Notes under the pieces: model-generated | Databases searched by the model: none | Told to the model about the DNA's origin: nothing | What the model saw: only the letters and a program-made list of their open reading frames with translations | Translations under genes and position numbers: made by a program | Shown: piece after piece, positions 23,640 to 35,103 of the stretch | How the letters are laid out: each line of letters opens with the position of its first letter | How positions within the stretch are numbered: position 1 is the stretch's first letter | Assembly (NCBI GenBank): GCA_946122785.1 | Contig: CAMGYJ010000011.1 | Location: forward strand, 41,442,513-41,506,512 | Origin: Linum tenue | Lineage: Eukaryota; Streptophyta; Magnoliopsida; Malpighiales; Linaceae | Reading direction: 5' to 3' | Length of the DNA stretch: 64,000 bases

Positions 23640-25870
23640 ATCGTATGGGAAAAGGTCAAACAGTCTTGTATCGCTGCTTCACAGTTCACAGGTCCAACAA
23701 ACAAATGGAGCCAAGTTCAGCAATACGAAGGTCAGAAGGAATATTGCCATTTAGCTTTTGTTTTCTTTCCGTTTTTTGTTCCTCTTCTTGCATTGACTTC
23801 TTTGGACAGCCGGCTCCTTGACTTCGTACACCTTGCATGCATGGCGTTATCAAAGAATACAGCAAGCATGACATGTGAAAGTAACCAACGTCGATATTGC
23901 TAAATTTGGCTCGATTATGGTGTTAGATGATCCTTGTAAAATTTGAACCAAGAATCCATTCAAGTAAAAATTGATGTTGTTGGTTTAATGCATCAAATTT
24001 AGTGCAAGATTTGAATTTAGGTGAGTTACCACTTAAATTAATTGTGTGGAATTTCATTTTGGATGAATGAGTGTTGTTTATAATTCTTTTGGCGTCTCAC
24101 AACCCACTTTATAAGGCTATAAATTGAGGTTTTTGTTTTCTCAGAAAAAATGATGCAACAAACATGCAAGTGATAAACGTCCAAGGATGTCTTAGGGTTG
24201 TATTCCACAAAGTTTTATAATGCTCATGCAACTAGTCACACCATACCATTCAAAGTTTTATATGAAAGACTTCAGAAGTTTTGTTCGTATAGGCATTAAA
24301 GTAAATCAAGAAAGAAAAGTAAAAGATGTTTAGGTGTTTTCCAAGTTATATAGATACATAAAAGAAAAGAGAAAAAGCACAATTGAGTCCTATCATACAC
24401 ATCAACACGCATACATATCATGCATCAATGATTCATCTATACCATCACTCTTTCCCTTCTACTATGGTCTATATCATTGATGTAGTAACAATCAAGCATT
24501 GATACTACTCAGAGCATAGATGCATGTTTGATTGTTTCCTCTATACTCGTGTAGCATTAATGGGGTATCACTAGGGTGTAATTTCTTAACAAACTAGATG
24601 ATACTAAGCACAATGAATATAGTAGTATACTATAGAATCATAACATTGATGATAAGAAAACACTAACACTAGATAAAAATCAATGATCATCATGTAAGCA
24701 TCAATACACACATGATAGGCATTGAAATTTAATAGGATAAACACAAGCGAAATCATGACTTCAATATATAAAGATAAAAGAGCATATTTCTACACAATAA
24801 ATTATGAATGCTAAGCTCTCACCCGAACAGAGTGTCTACAAAATTATTGAATGGAATTGTGTAACCTACTAAACTAATAGTCTAGCTCCCTATTTATAGA
24901 GATATAACTCAGCCAAAACCTTCCTAACCCTACTAGGACAAGTTCTCTTTGACTTGGGGACGTATCATAGCCTATGAAATTTTATTTGGGCTTGGGCCTT
25001 AGAGTGGCGGATGGGTGGCAACTCGAATTGCTACATGTTTTCTTTGCGGAATGAGCTCTTTGGCCCATAAGCAAACTCTCCTAAATATTTATCTGTGATT
25101 TGACCCAAGTTTGCTTAGGAGGCCTTTGGACTCGACACTGGGCCGACATTGGTTCTTGATTCGGTTTGGATTGAGTGTTCCTTCATTGGGCTCCTCTTAG
25201 GATTTATACATGGTTCCTAGAAGGTTTCTCATCATTGAACCTCATCTTTATCATGAAAACTCAATATTCTTCTCTTGTTGTCTCATTTGGTCCTCTAGAA
25301 TCATTCAATGTTAGATCCAAATCCTCATAAATGGTATTTTACCTTAGAATGCACAAAAACATACCTAGAATATATAAAGAATACAAAAACATAACCTAGG
25401 CCTACTAAATGGCCATTGATCAAATATTTATGATTTAGATACAAAATATAACATAAAGTATTAAAAATGCATTGATAGATAGGAGTGATAAATACTATAA
25501 ATTGAGTGTCACCAAAAAACACCGGTTCTTCCAAATTTTGTATCCTCCTAAAATTGATTGAGTGTTTTTTCTTTGTGTTTGGAGTTTTCTACTTACTACA
25601 GAACTTTCCACTCTGAAGATTATTCCTTAGTCATTTTGGATTTAATGGCTTGTCCAGTATGTGATTTGATTTTTCTCCATTCACTTTGGAGTATTGTCCA
25701 CATAAATTTGGTGTTTTGTCTTTGGTTATTATCTTCTCTGTTTTATTTTTATTTCAATATCGGATTTGCTTCCACTAGTGCTATTTTATCCACATTCAAA
25801 AGTCTTAAAATGACAACATGTATCAAAGTTTTGACAACTAATTGAAATTCTCGACAAGACGACTACAAAG
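23640..25870. other. Unit A spacer upstream of peroxidase, no gene seen
   Basis: About 2.2 kb of AT-rich DNA is repeated in B (36319-38694) and, with insertions, in C. Short ORFs are present but not recognisable. It holds TSD-sized words that serve as empty-site references for the two insertions in unit C (TAAAGTAAA near 24298 and ACTTC near 24757). Confidence 0.6.
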
Positions 25871-26100
25871 TTTGACATCGAGAAGTTTGATGGAAAGATA
25901 TCATTATCGATATGAATAATTCAAATGAAGGAGATTTTGACGTAGAACGTTGTTCAAAAGAATTTAATGGGTCTCGAAGTCAACCAAGAGACTTCGAGTG
26001 ATACCCAATGGGAAGAGCCCGATAAAAAGGCTTTTACTGCTATTCAATTACATCTATCGAAATTGGTTTTGCATGAGGGGATCCAAATTTTTCTTTAGTG
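25871..26100 (+). pseudogene. Ty1/copia gag fragment, unit A
   Basis: The broken frame reads FDIEKFDGKISLS, stop, MKEIL, stop, then LEVNQETSSDTQWEEPDEKA and FTAIQLHLSKLVL. This matches the start of plant copia gag proteins (FDGKNF-W, then a W-EEL-EKA-S-I-L-L pattern). Two stop codons and missing flanks show it is dead. It is a different copia family from the neighbouring deleted element. Confidence 0.6.
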
Positions 26101-26837
26101 TGAGTTATCATATTTCAATGTTGTTGTTGTCCCTCAAACTGCCACATCCTCCATAGCGTCAACAGGCGAGAGTGTATACCAATTGACAATGGGAAAGCGG
26201 TGTGTGAGTGGCTCGAGTGGATTTCATAGATTATTTGATCAGATGCATCATTCGCCTCACACATATCTAGATCCTTCAAAAACCTGACCAACACCTGACC
26301 ATGCTTCTTTATGAGCATCCTTCATAAAAATCATTGTTGGGGGAAACTATTTATACGAGATGTCAGGCTTTCTCTGACAATTGATTATAACAGTGCATAA
26401 AGCTTGGATGAAGTTGTAAGAAGAAATGGAGCAGGATTGATCCACGAAGAAAAGCTGCAAAACAGAGCAAGAACAGCGCGTAAACGTGTCGTTTATGCCT
26501 TCCCTCCACCTAACTAAAGAGAAGGTTGAAACGACGACGTGGAGACCAAAACTTACCGTTAGATGGAGACAAGAGACGAGGACACATGACAATCTGAATT
26601 TATGTTTATTTAAATTATAGTTTAACTGACAATTCAAGTTTTACTGTTTTACATTTCTTTTATCTACTGAACTTTGGTATAAATAGAATGATCTGAAGCC
26701 TTAGTTGCTTTGTGGGTTTCCTCACAATTCCATTTGCTCGCATTCTTCTTCTACCTTATAACCAGCTACAACCCTAGAAGCTAGGTTTCTCATATGGTAT
26801 CAGAGCGGTGATCCGATTTTCCGTACTAAACACTTCA

Positions 26838-27725
26838 ATGAACACTCCACCTAGCAACTCCAGTGGTAGTGGAGAGATCCCCTTCGGCAGTTTCAATCAC
26901 AATGCTCATAATCAGCAAACCCAGCAGATTCAGCAAACCCAGCAAAATCAGTAGGCCCAACATACCCAGAATGAAGCGCAAGCTCAGATCTATAATGGTA
27001 ATCTCAATAACTCAACTGGGTTATGTGTTTGGAAGTCCTTACTATATCAATCGGCACAAGAATTTGGGTCAATCCATAGTGTTTGATTTGCTGAATGAGA
27101 ATAACTACCAGATGTGGCAGAGAGCCATACGAATGGTTCTCAAAACCAAACCTAAGATTGGTTTTATTGATGGTAGCTTGCCCATGCTAGAACGAAGTCA
27201 TCCTAAGTTTGTTGTGTGGGATGCTTCTAACACCATGGTGCTGTGTGGATTCTGAATTCTATTGATTAGGATATACGTCGTAGTGTATTGCAACATGAAG
27301 TGGCTCAGACACTGTGGGATGAACTTAAAAAGAGCTTTGGAAGTTGCAATGCACTAAGACTAGCCTATTTGAAAGAAGCTATAGATCGGTTCAAGCAGGG
27401 AAGTTTGACCCAATATTATGTTTATCTGAAAGGACAATGGGAAGAGTATCTCTAGTTCAACCTTATTGTTGATTGTGATTGTTAGAACCAAACATTGTGC
27501 AGTTGTGGATGCATTTAAGGAAAGGCAGGAGACATAATATCTGATTAACTTCCTTCGAGGACTTAGGCCAGAGTTTGATGTGGTACAAACTCAGCTGTTG
27601 ATGATGAAGCCATTGCCCAATGTAGAAGCTGTTGTGGATGGTATTCTGCAACATGAGCAGAAGCTCAAATCAGACAAAGGCCACTCCAACAGAAGTGTTC
27701 CATCAGTGGCTTTAGCAGCTCAAGG
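26838..27725 (+). pseudogene. copia gag remnant, unit A
   Basis: The start MNTPPSNSSGSGEIPFGSFN is followed by a Gln/Asn-rich run with an internal stop, then in other frames VFDLLNENNYQMWQRAIRMV, GFIDGSLPMLERSHPKF, WDELKKSFGSCNALRL and NFLRGLRPEFDVVQTQLL. This is the order of copia gag (UBN2-type) domains. A degraded zinc-knuckle-like FCRYYGLPN lies just beyond. Several stops and frameshifts make it non-functional. Confidence 0.7.
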
Positions 27726-27974
27726 TGATAATTAGAAGGGTTTTACCTCATTTGAACCTGACAAAGGTGGGAGAGAAATCATAGATGGTGATAGAAAGTT
27801 TTGTAGATACTATGGTTTGCCAAACTGACAGCCTCATTATTGAAGGATGGATTTTCTCAAGTAGCTTCTGACTATTCCATGTTCATTAGGAGGTTTTGGG
27901 GAAGAATGCTGGCGGTGATAGTTGGGAGTTCACCGAGTGACATAGAACAGACGAAAGGGGGTTCTTGGGAAAGG

Positions 27975-28770
27975 AGTTTAAGGTGAAATATTTGGGAGTT
28001 CTACAGTTCTTTAAGGGATTAGAATTTTACAAGGATCATAGGGAATCTTTGTGAATCAAAGAAAGTACTGTATGGATCTGTTGGAAGATACAAGGTATAT
28101 GGATGCTAAGGACTGTTTGTCTCCTGCCAATTGCAAAGTTCAACTAAAACCAAAGGAGGGAGAACCTCTGACGAATCCTGAAGTCTACAAGTGACTAGTT
28201 GGAAGGCTGCATTACTTGACAATAACACGACCTGACCTCACACTCTTAGTACAACAATTATGCGAATGCCAAAAGAATACCTACATTAAGCACTTGCAGG
28301 TTGCATACAAAGTGGTAAGGTACATAGAACATGCACCAGGTCAAGGCTCATTATTTAAAAGTGGCACCAAAATGGAGTTGACAGGTTTCTCAGATTCAGA
28401 TTGGGCTAGCAGGAGATTAGTGATAGGGTATTGCAGCTTACTGGGAGGTTGTATGTTAACGTGGAAATCTAAGAAACAAGCATGGTCTCAAGATCCTAAT
28501 ATGAAGTAGAGTATAGAGCCTTTCCCAATTGATGTTTATTTATTGTGATAATCGATCAGCTATTCATATAGCAAAGAATCCAATTTTCCAGTAGAGGATG
28601 AAACACATTGAAATTGACTGTCACGTTACATGGGAAACACTCAATTCTGGAATAATCAAATTGCACCATGTAAGAACAGATGACCAGTTAGCAGATCTTT
28701 TCACTAAGGGCTTGACTCGTTATAGGTTGAGCTATCTGCTGGATAAGTTGGGAGTCATTGACATGTAATC
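27975..28770 (+). pseudogene. copia RT C-terminus and RNase H remnant, unit A
   Basis: Pieces read KEFKVKYLGVLQFFKGLEFY, then LVGRLHYLTITRPDLTLLVQ, QVAYKVVRYIEHAPGQGSLF and GFSDSDWASRRLVIGYCSLL, the RT tail and RNase H signature of copia elements, ending near KLGVIDM. A one-base deletion relative to unit B (28040 area, GGGAATC against GGGGAATC) breaks the first piece here. Confidence 0.75.
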
Positions 28771-29308
28771 GCCAACTTATGGAAGAATAATAGCAGAAAG
28801 CTTGGATGAAGCTAGAAGAAGAAATGCAACAGGGTTGATCCACGAAGAACATCTACATAACAAAGCAAGAACAGGGCAGAAACGTTTCGTTTATGCCTTC
28901 CCCTCCAGTTAGCTAAAGCGAAGGTTGAAATGATAACATGAAGACCCAAACTTACCGTTAGGTGGAGACAAGAGGCAGACCAGACGATGACACGTGGCAA
29001 TCAGAATTTATGTTTATTTAAATTTACAGTTTAACAGAAAATTCAAGTTTTACTGTTTTACATTTCTTTCACCTGTTGAACTCTGATATAAATAGAAGGA
29101 TCTGAATCCTTAGCTGCTTTGCGGGTTTCCTCACAATTTCATTTGCTCGCATTCTTCTTCTCCCTTATAACCAGCTGCAACCCTAGTTGCTATATAGGTG
29201 CAAAAATGCGTGGCTAACCTTTAGCTGCGCCACTTTTAGCCACACGAGCTACAAAGTCATTTTTGTGTGCACTACAAAAAAGGCTGATATAGCGACAACC
29301 TTTTAGTG

Positions 29309-30215
29309 ATGCGGGTGACCCGGGTTCGTTCCCCGGCAACGGCGCCAAAAACTTGGCACGCCAAAACACAACACCAAACTGCGACCAAGTGTAATCGCAT
29401 TCCGGGAATGCAGTAACAAGCAAGTTCAATTATCAACCCGGGGTCTAGATCTACTGCTTACTCCGTGATTCTCTGTTATCTAGCAAACTAATTCGAGAGA
29501 TTGTTGTTTAAAGCAAAAGCAGTAAGAAAGCAAGTAATAATTCGGTTTTCAAAGTCAGGAAAAAGTCACTCGGGATTGAGTCACCCTAGCCCCTTAGTTA
29601 GGTTCAATTGTAATTCCCCTGGTTTGATTCACTGTTGATTAGACTGCGGAAGTTCCGACAGTAGCTTGGAATCTCTTAAGCTGACCAAGCCCTCTCAGTC
29701 TAACTACCCGGCAGACGACTAGCCTTCACCGGGATAGAAAGCTGAGGCTATGAACACAGAACTCCACTACTGGAATTGAATTCCATTACAAAGCAGTAAA
29801 CTGGCTAACTCTCGTATAGCCAATCTCCTACTATCGAATGAAGAGGCTCTAACAACCTAATCAGATTCTATCTATCTCAGGTTGCAGCAGAAATTGAGAA
29901 AAGCTGATCAGACTCCAATCAATTCAATAAACATGCATCATTCGATTAAAATCAAACAGTAATGTCATCCCAAGTTATTACAATCAAATCCCTAACACAA
30001 GGAACTAGGGTTCTTCGTACCCAAGTGAGAGAAGGGTTCTACTCCATAGAGAGAGAAGAGAAAACAGTAATCGGAGTAGTCATACTCATAATGATGAGGA
30101 AAATCTGCTCCGGGATGATGATTTCCACTCCTATGACGATCTCCAAGCTCGATTCGGTGAAACCCAGCTCCAAGATAGCTTCTAGGATGTGTTCTTCGCT
30201 CTTTCTCTCTCTAGG
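29309..30215 (-). mobile_element. tRNA-Asp/LTR insertion, truncated, unit A
   Basis: Same insertion as in unit B, with the tRNA-like part at 29309-29347 and the LTR from 29354. Here the distal LTR part, the duplicated CACTA terminus and the CACTA left region are deleted. The junction carries about 13 bp (GGATGTGTTC-containing) that look copied from 30186-30196 just upstream. Confidence 0.75.
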
Positions 30216-30691
30216 GCTCCGGGATGTGTTCGTCCGCTACATCCTTACGTTATTCTCTTTCCAATTCCCCTTTCCTCCTTCCTCTCAATTCGTCAATGTT
30301 CAGGGTTTGGGATATATTTGTTGTATAGTTATGACTCCTATGGCAGTTTGTGTCGAACATGGTTGATTGCTTTCAGATGTGGATGTGAATCGTATGGTCA
30401 ATTAGGGTATTTCTTGTTGGTAGTGGTTGAGAATTTGGATTTCATTTTTATTGTTTCCATGCCTCCTGCATATTAATTATTGCCTTTATTTAGGCCAATC
30501 CTTAAGTCATTCCTTCAAAAGACCATGTTCTAGCTACAAAAAACAAAAGGGATAAGTCTGGTGTTGGTGCTACATGCATGAAGAGTGTTGGTCGTTTTCT
30601 CTGTTGATAGTGGTGACATATGGCAAGAAGAGTTTCTTCATTTAGCTTTTCCTACATTATTAGACTTGGAAGAGTGTTCGTTGTTTTCTCT

Positions 30692-31251
30692 GAAGCTTGG
30701 CCTGTTGGATTATTTGGGCTAGTATGACCTCTTTTTCTTTGTTATGTATCCATTATCTTCTTGGAGGAAATGGTATATTGATTATCTTCCGACTGACTGT
30801 CGATATGATTAAGCAGTTTATGTTCTCTGGTATCATGGCAAGTGGTCTGGTTATTAATTGCTCTATTTCAGGCTTCTATACTGATGCTTGGTCCTCCCCC
30901 AACGATGCTGATTTTCCAAGTGCAGCTTGCACCCCAAGAGTTTAGTACAGGCATGATTGTCAATCTAGCTTAATTATGTTATGATAATTCAAATTAGCTT
31001 GGTTTTTTGCATTTATTCTGGATGATTTCGAACAGGACTGGCATTTTTTTGCTGTATGCCAATTACATTGTCAAGTGGGGTAGCACTAACACAAGTAAAT
31101 TTCCTCTTCCTCTTCTTCTCCACTCTCTGTACGTTCAAGGTTAGAATGACATGTGCATCACTAATGGGGGTTTTGATTGCAGCATTTTGGTGGGAAATAT
31201 GCTCTTGCTCTTACGATGACAGTGATGTCAAACCTACTAGGCATCATTACT
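30692..31251 (+). pseudogene. BASS4-like transporter exons captured by CACTA, unit A
   Basis: Four exon pieces are in order: EAWPVGLFGLV (30692-30724); LIFQVQLAPQEFSTG (to about 30949); GLAFFCCMPITLSSGVALTQ (31036-31094); and HFGGKYALALTMTVMSNLLG IIT (31193-31251). Introns with GT-AG borders lie between them, except that the donor after STG is GC. This matches the plastid bile-acid:sodium symporter family member BASS4 (QMQLLPQEFVTGLAIFCCMP and TLSSGVALTQ motifs) in exon order. Retained introns mean genomic capture, not reverse transcription. The N- and C-terminal parts and a stop after GLFGLV make it non-functional as a transporter. Confidence 0.75.
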
Positions 31252-31945
31252 GTAAGTTTCTACTTATAAAAAGAAAAATCACTACCATAACCATTTTCCT
31301 CTTTTCTGGACTTCACAGTTGTTCTTAAAGTCCATTAATAAGAATAACCCTTATGTTTGTTAGTACGCATAAGATGAGAGTTGGCTTTCTTTGATGAATC
31401 GCTTTCATTTTCGGATATAGATCTCAAAGGATTTCATGCTTTCATTTGATTTTTTGCATGTGCATGTGCATTTAGTCTTTATTCATTTGATATAGTCTAA
31501 CTCGCTGCTCTTTGGTGTTGATTTAACTGCCGAGGTAATACACCTCAATAATTGTGAACGCATTTGAGATTCTCAGGATAGGCTGAAACATGTTCGTGTA
31601 AGATTTTTGGATTCCATTTTCTTTTATTGTCTTTGTAACTATCATTCTTACTTTCTACTTGAGTTTGATAATGGATCTTTACGGTGAATGGAATTAGGAA
31701 GGAAAGCGAGACAGTTGATTCAAGATCAGAAAGGTAATTAGGTGAATTGCCTACTTTTATAAACTAGAGCTACTTTACTTATACGGAGGACCCATAGATC
31801 TGGCTTTTCATGATTTTGGATATTTGGGTCATTTGTCTATCGATATATATGCTTAATATTTCAAGTGATTGTCGGGTGTAGCATCATAGTAAATAAGGAG
31901 AAGGAAAATAACTCTTGTTATATGGACTTATTTAATCATTTTCAG

Positions 31946-32010
31946 GATCGTCTTGGTCGGTCTAAGCTAATTTGGTCTTTGCGGCTGAAAGTTGCTCTTG
32001 ATACAGCTAG
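31946..32010 (+). pseudogene. Possible protein-kinase exon piece, unit A CACTA
   Basis: Between TTTTCAG and GTGAGC an exon-like 65 bp reads DRLGRSKLIWSLRLKVALDT AR. It resembles the kinase subdomain around L-W--RLKIALDTARGLEYLH in receptor-like kinases. Only one short exon is recognisable, so this is tentative; it may be a third captured gene or another part of the same one. Confidence 0.35.
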
Positions 32011-33950
32011 GTGAGCTTATTAAGTTTTATCCTATGGTGTCCATGAATACCCATCTGATTTTGACTTGCTTGTGTATATTGGATGTTGTTTCTCTGACCT
32101 TCAAAGAGTAATAGTCAATGAAGTTGATCTACTAATAGAAAGATATGGCTGAGCTATATGTTGATAGAGAATACCTCTATAGTGGTTTCAGTTCTATTCA
32201 ATGTTAAAATACTCGTTGATCATACTGATACAGAGTGAAGGAAAAAAGAAATGGAAAGATGGGTTAGACAGACTTGGGCAACTTAGAGTTGCTGTTTAAC
32301 CATAATGAACATGGCTTGGGGAGAAGTGATAAGTATGCAAGTTCCTCAGAAAGGAGATTTATTGATGGATTTTTTCTTTTCACAGAAATCAGCTTGTTAT
32401 TGACTGATTTTTGTATTGCTTTATTTGCTTGTTTCCTTGCAGTGCTGGATTTTGAGGTGGGGATGTATGAGAGGCTGTTGGTTTTCTGGGGCCTTGCAAG
32501 AGGTTTTGAGCTTTTGCTAGACCCCTTTATTGGGTTATGCTTCTCAAGTATGATTCAAACGTGTTTGATCTTTTAGATGCTTCTTTTGAAATGATATTGT
32601 TGAATCAAAGGAGTCCTACCATTCTGAATGCATTTGTTTGCTTTTACCCCCACTTACTGTAACCTCTTAGGGGTCGTTAGGATTAGTGTTTTTAATTTGA
32701 GTGATTTGAGAGAGATTTGGGATCAAATCACTCGTTTTAAAACCCAGGTTTTTTATTAGAGAGATTTGTGTGGGATTTTCTCCAAATCACTTGTTTGGCA
32801 AGCAAAAAGGGATTTTAAATTGAAAATGGAAATTTGAATTGAACCATGCAAAAGACCACTTTCCTCACTCCAAACTTGGGTATTAAGCAACTGCTTCCGA
32901 ACTGCTTCTGAATTGCAGCTTCTTCAGCCATCCGAATAGCTTCAGTTTTCAATACCACTCCAACCTAGGCAGAATCCACAAAAAAACCCCACCAATCACC
33001 AAACTTTCTAAGAACATAATGCAATTCCCTACAATTCAAGCAAATGATCAGTGAAGACTAATCTCATGCTCGTTTTCTCTTTCTGGTGTTTCAGGCTTCC
33101 GTTCTTCATTCAAGAAACCTCCAGTAAGGAAAGGTTAGCATCTAGTTCCTGGATTTCGCTTATCTAAACCAAACTTTCGATTGTTTTTTTTCCTGAGATC
33201 CTAGTCCTTATGCTGTGCTAGGAAAACCTGTTTGCTAGTGAATGTTGAACTATCATACCCTGTCCTTGAGAAGAAGGCCTCGATGTGTATGGATGATTCA
33301 AGTTTTCGTTTGGACGGTCGCATTGTTGTATGATGGTTTGTCATTTCTGTGCGGCTGATTATTAAGGCCTTGCTTGTCTTACTGTAGCTGCTTCTTCTCA
33401 TTCGGTCCATAATTATGGTACGAATAAAGAGGTTGAAAAGGGTGATGCGAAAGATGCTAGTTAATAAGAATTTAGTTTGAAATGATTTATAACTATGGAT
33501 TTGTGACTGGATATTTGTTGTTTTGTTAATTTGCAGGGATGGAAGTTGATGAAGGGCTGCAGGGGTAAATATCTGTTTTTAGTTTGAAATAGTATTGAAC
33601 TGTAGATTGTAGGCTTTGAACATTTGTAAGTGATTTAGAATTCTAGATTTGATGTTACTTTTGTAAGGATTGATGGATTATATTTTTGGTATGGTAATTC
33701 AAGGGTTATGAATAGATATACAATTCTGGAATTGTGATTATTAGGCTACTGTATTGCTGATTTGATGTTCAGAAAATGGTTACTAGATCATTGGAGTAAT
33801 AGAAAAACAGCAGGCTAGGGCTGTATTATTAGAGCAGGTGGCTCTTCAAAATACAACAGCCTTTAGCGACAGTCATTAGCTTTTCGCGACGGTCATATCT
33901 GTCGCTAAACAATTTAAATAATTTCTTGAATGTTTATTTAACGACGGTTA
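32011..33950. other. CACTA interior, unassigned intron-like DNA (A)
   Basis: T-rich sequence with several TTTGCAG and GTGAGC-like borders around short open pieces, for example one reading VLDFEVGMYERLLVF (32440-32485). No protein family was recognised. Unit B has the same at about 46258-48085, minus 120 bp near 46523. Confidence 0.4.
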
Positions 33951-34338
33951 ACTGGACAATTGCGTCGGTCACTGCCGTCATTAAACTTTGTCGACGGTTA
34001 GGGCGACAGTCGTCCAAAACCGTCGCTATAAAATTTAAGGATTGCGGGGTCAGCAACGGTTGCTTTTCCGTCATTAAATATTTTAGCGACGGTTTTGACC
34101 GTCGTTAAATGTCCGTAAAACCGTCGCTAAATCACTGTTCTGTTGTAGTGGTGGCTGTATGTTTTAGCCACAAAATATTGACCTTTTAGCTATAAAATTT
34201 TCCATAGCTATATGTGCTTATTCATAGCTAGAGCGCACATAATTGAGACATATGCATTGAGGTAATAGATTAGAAGATTCTAAGTTGCTCAATTGCTACT
34301 TCTTTAAACTTGGATTTTTTACTCCCCATGAGATCATG

Positions 34339-34641
34339 TTAGAACTTCACACCATCGTTTCCCATATCTTCCACATATGTGAGTATATTCCCATGTTCGT
34401 CAATCAATTGGATTATAGTGCTTCTTGAATTCCTGCTATTTACCATGCTATGGGAAAACGTGATGTTTGCATCCTTACTAGTGATCCACATCTGTCTAGA
34501 CTTTTGTTTAATAAATTGTTCTTCAGCCTTTTGTAAATCTAAAGAAGTCGAACCTTGCATCTCTTTTTTATTTAAAGTTGAGGAGACAGGGAGCTCCAAG
34601 GCTTCTAGCTGAGTCACAACAAGTTTTGATTGTGTTGCCAC
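34339..34641 (-). CDS. Unidentified 100-residue ORF, unit B left flank
   Basis: The ORF reads MATQSKLVVTQLEALELPVS, KKEMQGSTSLDLQKAEEQFI, KSRQMWITSKDANITFSHSM and ends YVEDMGNDGVKF. I do not recognise the family. It lies just 3' of the peroxidase gene and on the same strand, and is kept open in unit C. The equivalent region in unit A (about 21060-21300) is diverged and interrupted. It may be a fragment of an older gene dragged along by the duplication. Confidence 0.35.
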   Translation of the reverse strand: MATQSKLVVTQLEALELPVSSTLNKKEMQGSTSLDLQKAEEQFIKQKSRQMWITSKDANITFSHSMVNSRNSRSTIIQLIDEHGNILTYVEDMGNDGVKF

Positions 34642-35103
34642 TCTTTCATGAGGGTCAGAATAGTGAGTCCTATTTAACGTATTTAATTAATCTTATCTTT
34701 CTTTGTTTCAATTTTGGACAAAGGCAATACATTTTGGAACATTCTATTGTACATGTTGCCATCCCTCTGCCTCTAGTCTATCATACATATGGCGAAGCCT
34801 CTACAAATTGAAGTACTTCTATCAACTTTTATTATGATTTTACCATGATACATTTATAACTTATGAATATGCTTTGAACCCTAAGCATTTACAGTTTACT
34901 ATATATCATGATCCTACCAATTTGATTTATTATTTAACTTTCACAAAGATTTCTTTATCACTAAGTCAATTGTTTCAAATGTAAGGAAGAAGTTCGTGGC
35001 TTTCAAAGTCCACTTCAACTCTCATCTACGTTTAGTAGACATATCTTTTCAATTGAAAACAAAAAAGTACCAAAAGAATTTACCTTGAACATACAACTTC
35101 ATA

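Larger units (their letters stand above)
26382..29187 (+). mobile_element. Internally deleted Ty1/copia element, unit A
   Basis: The 5' LTR is about 26382-26792, followed by the initiator-Met primer site TGGTATCAGAGC at 26796. The 3' LTR is about 28780-29187. The LTRs are related over about 400 bp but clearly diverged, so this is an old element. Between them only gag and the end of reverse transcriptase plus RNase H remain; protease, integrase and most of the polymerase are missing. The 3' LTR appears cut short where a TAGCCAC-rich repeat begins. Confidence 0.75.
29270..34150. mobile_element. CACTA element with captured gene pieces, unit A
   Basis: The left terminus is CACTACAAAAAAGGCTGA and the right terminus ends CTGTTGTAGTG. 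A 3-bp duplication GTG flanks it (29267-29269 and 34151-34153). The right subterminal zone is dense in AGCGACGGT/ACCGTCGCT motifs. It encodes no transposase. The interior has an LTR insertion near the left end, host-gene exons (BASS4) and intron-like T-rich DNA. About 1.4 kb present in unit B is missing across 30215. Confidence 0.85.
21060..34339. repeat. Tandem array unit A (about 13.3 kb)
   Basis: From about 21060 rightward the sequence is repeated at 34340 and 48475: a short unknown ORF region, the peroxidase gene, a copia gag scrap, the deleted copia element and a CACTA. Most of A and B differ only by scattered substitutions and indels. The 21060-21900 flank of A is clearly more diverged from B and C than B and C are from each other. 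Unit A lacks about 146 bp present in B (37150-37295), bounded in B by short direct repeats ATGGTC. Confidence 0.85.

Noticed and set aside
23556..23903. 115-residue ORF upstream of peroxidase A (also in B and C)
   Set aside because: It overlaps the peroxidase TATA box on the opposite strand and is conserved only because the unit is duplicated. No recognisable protein.
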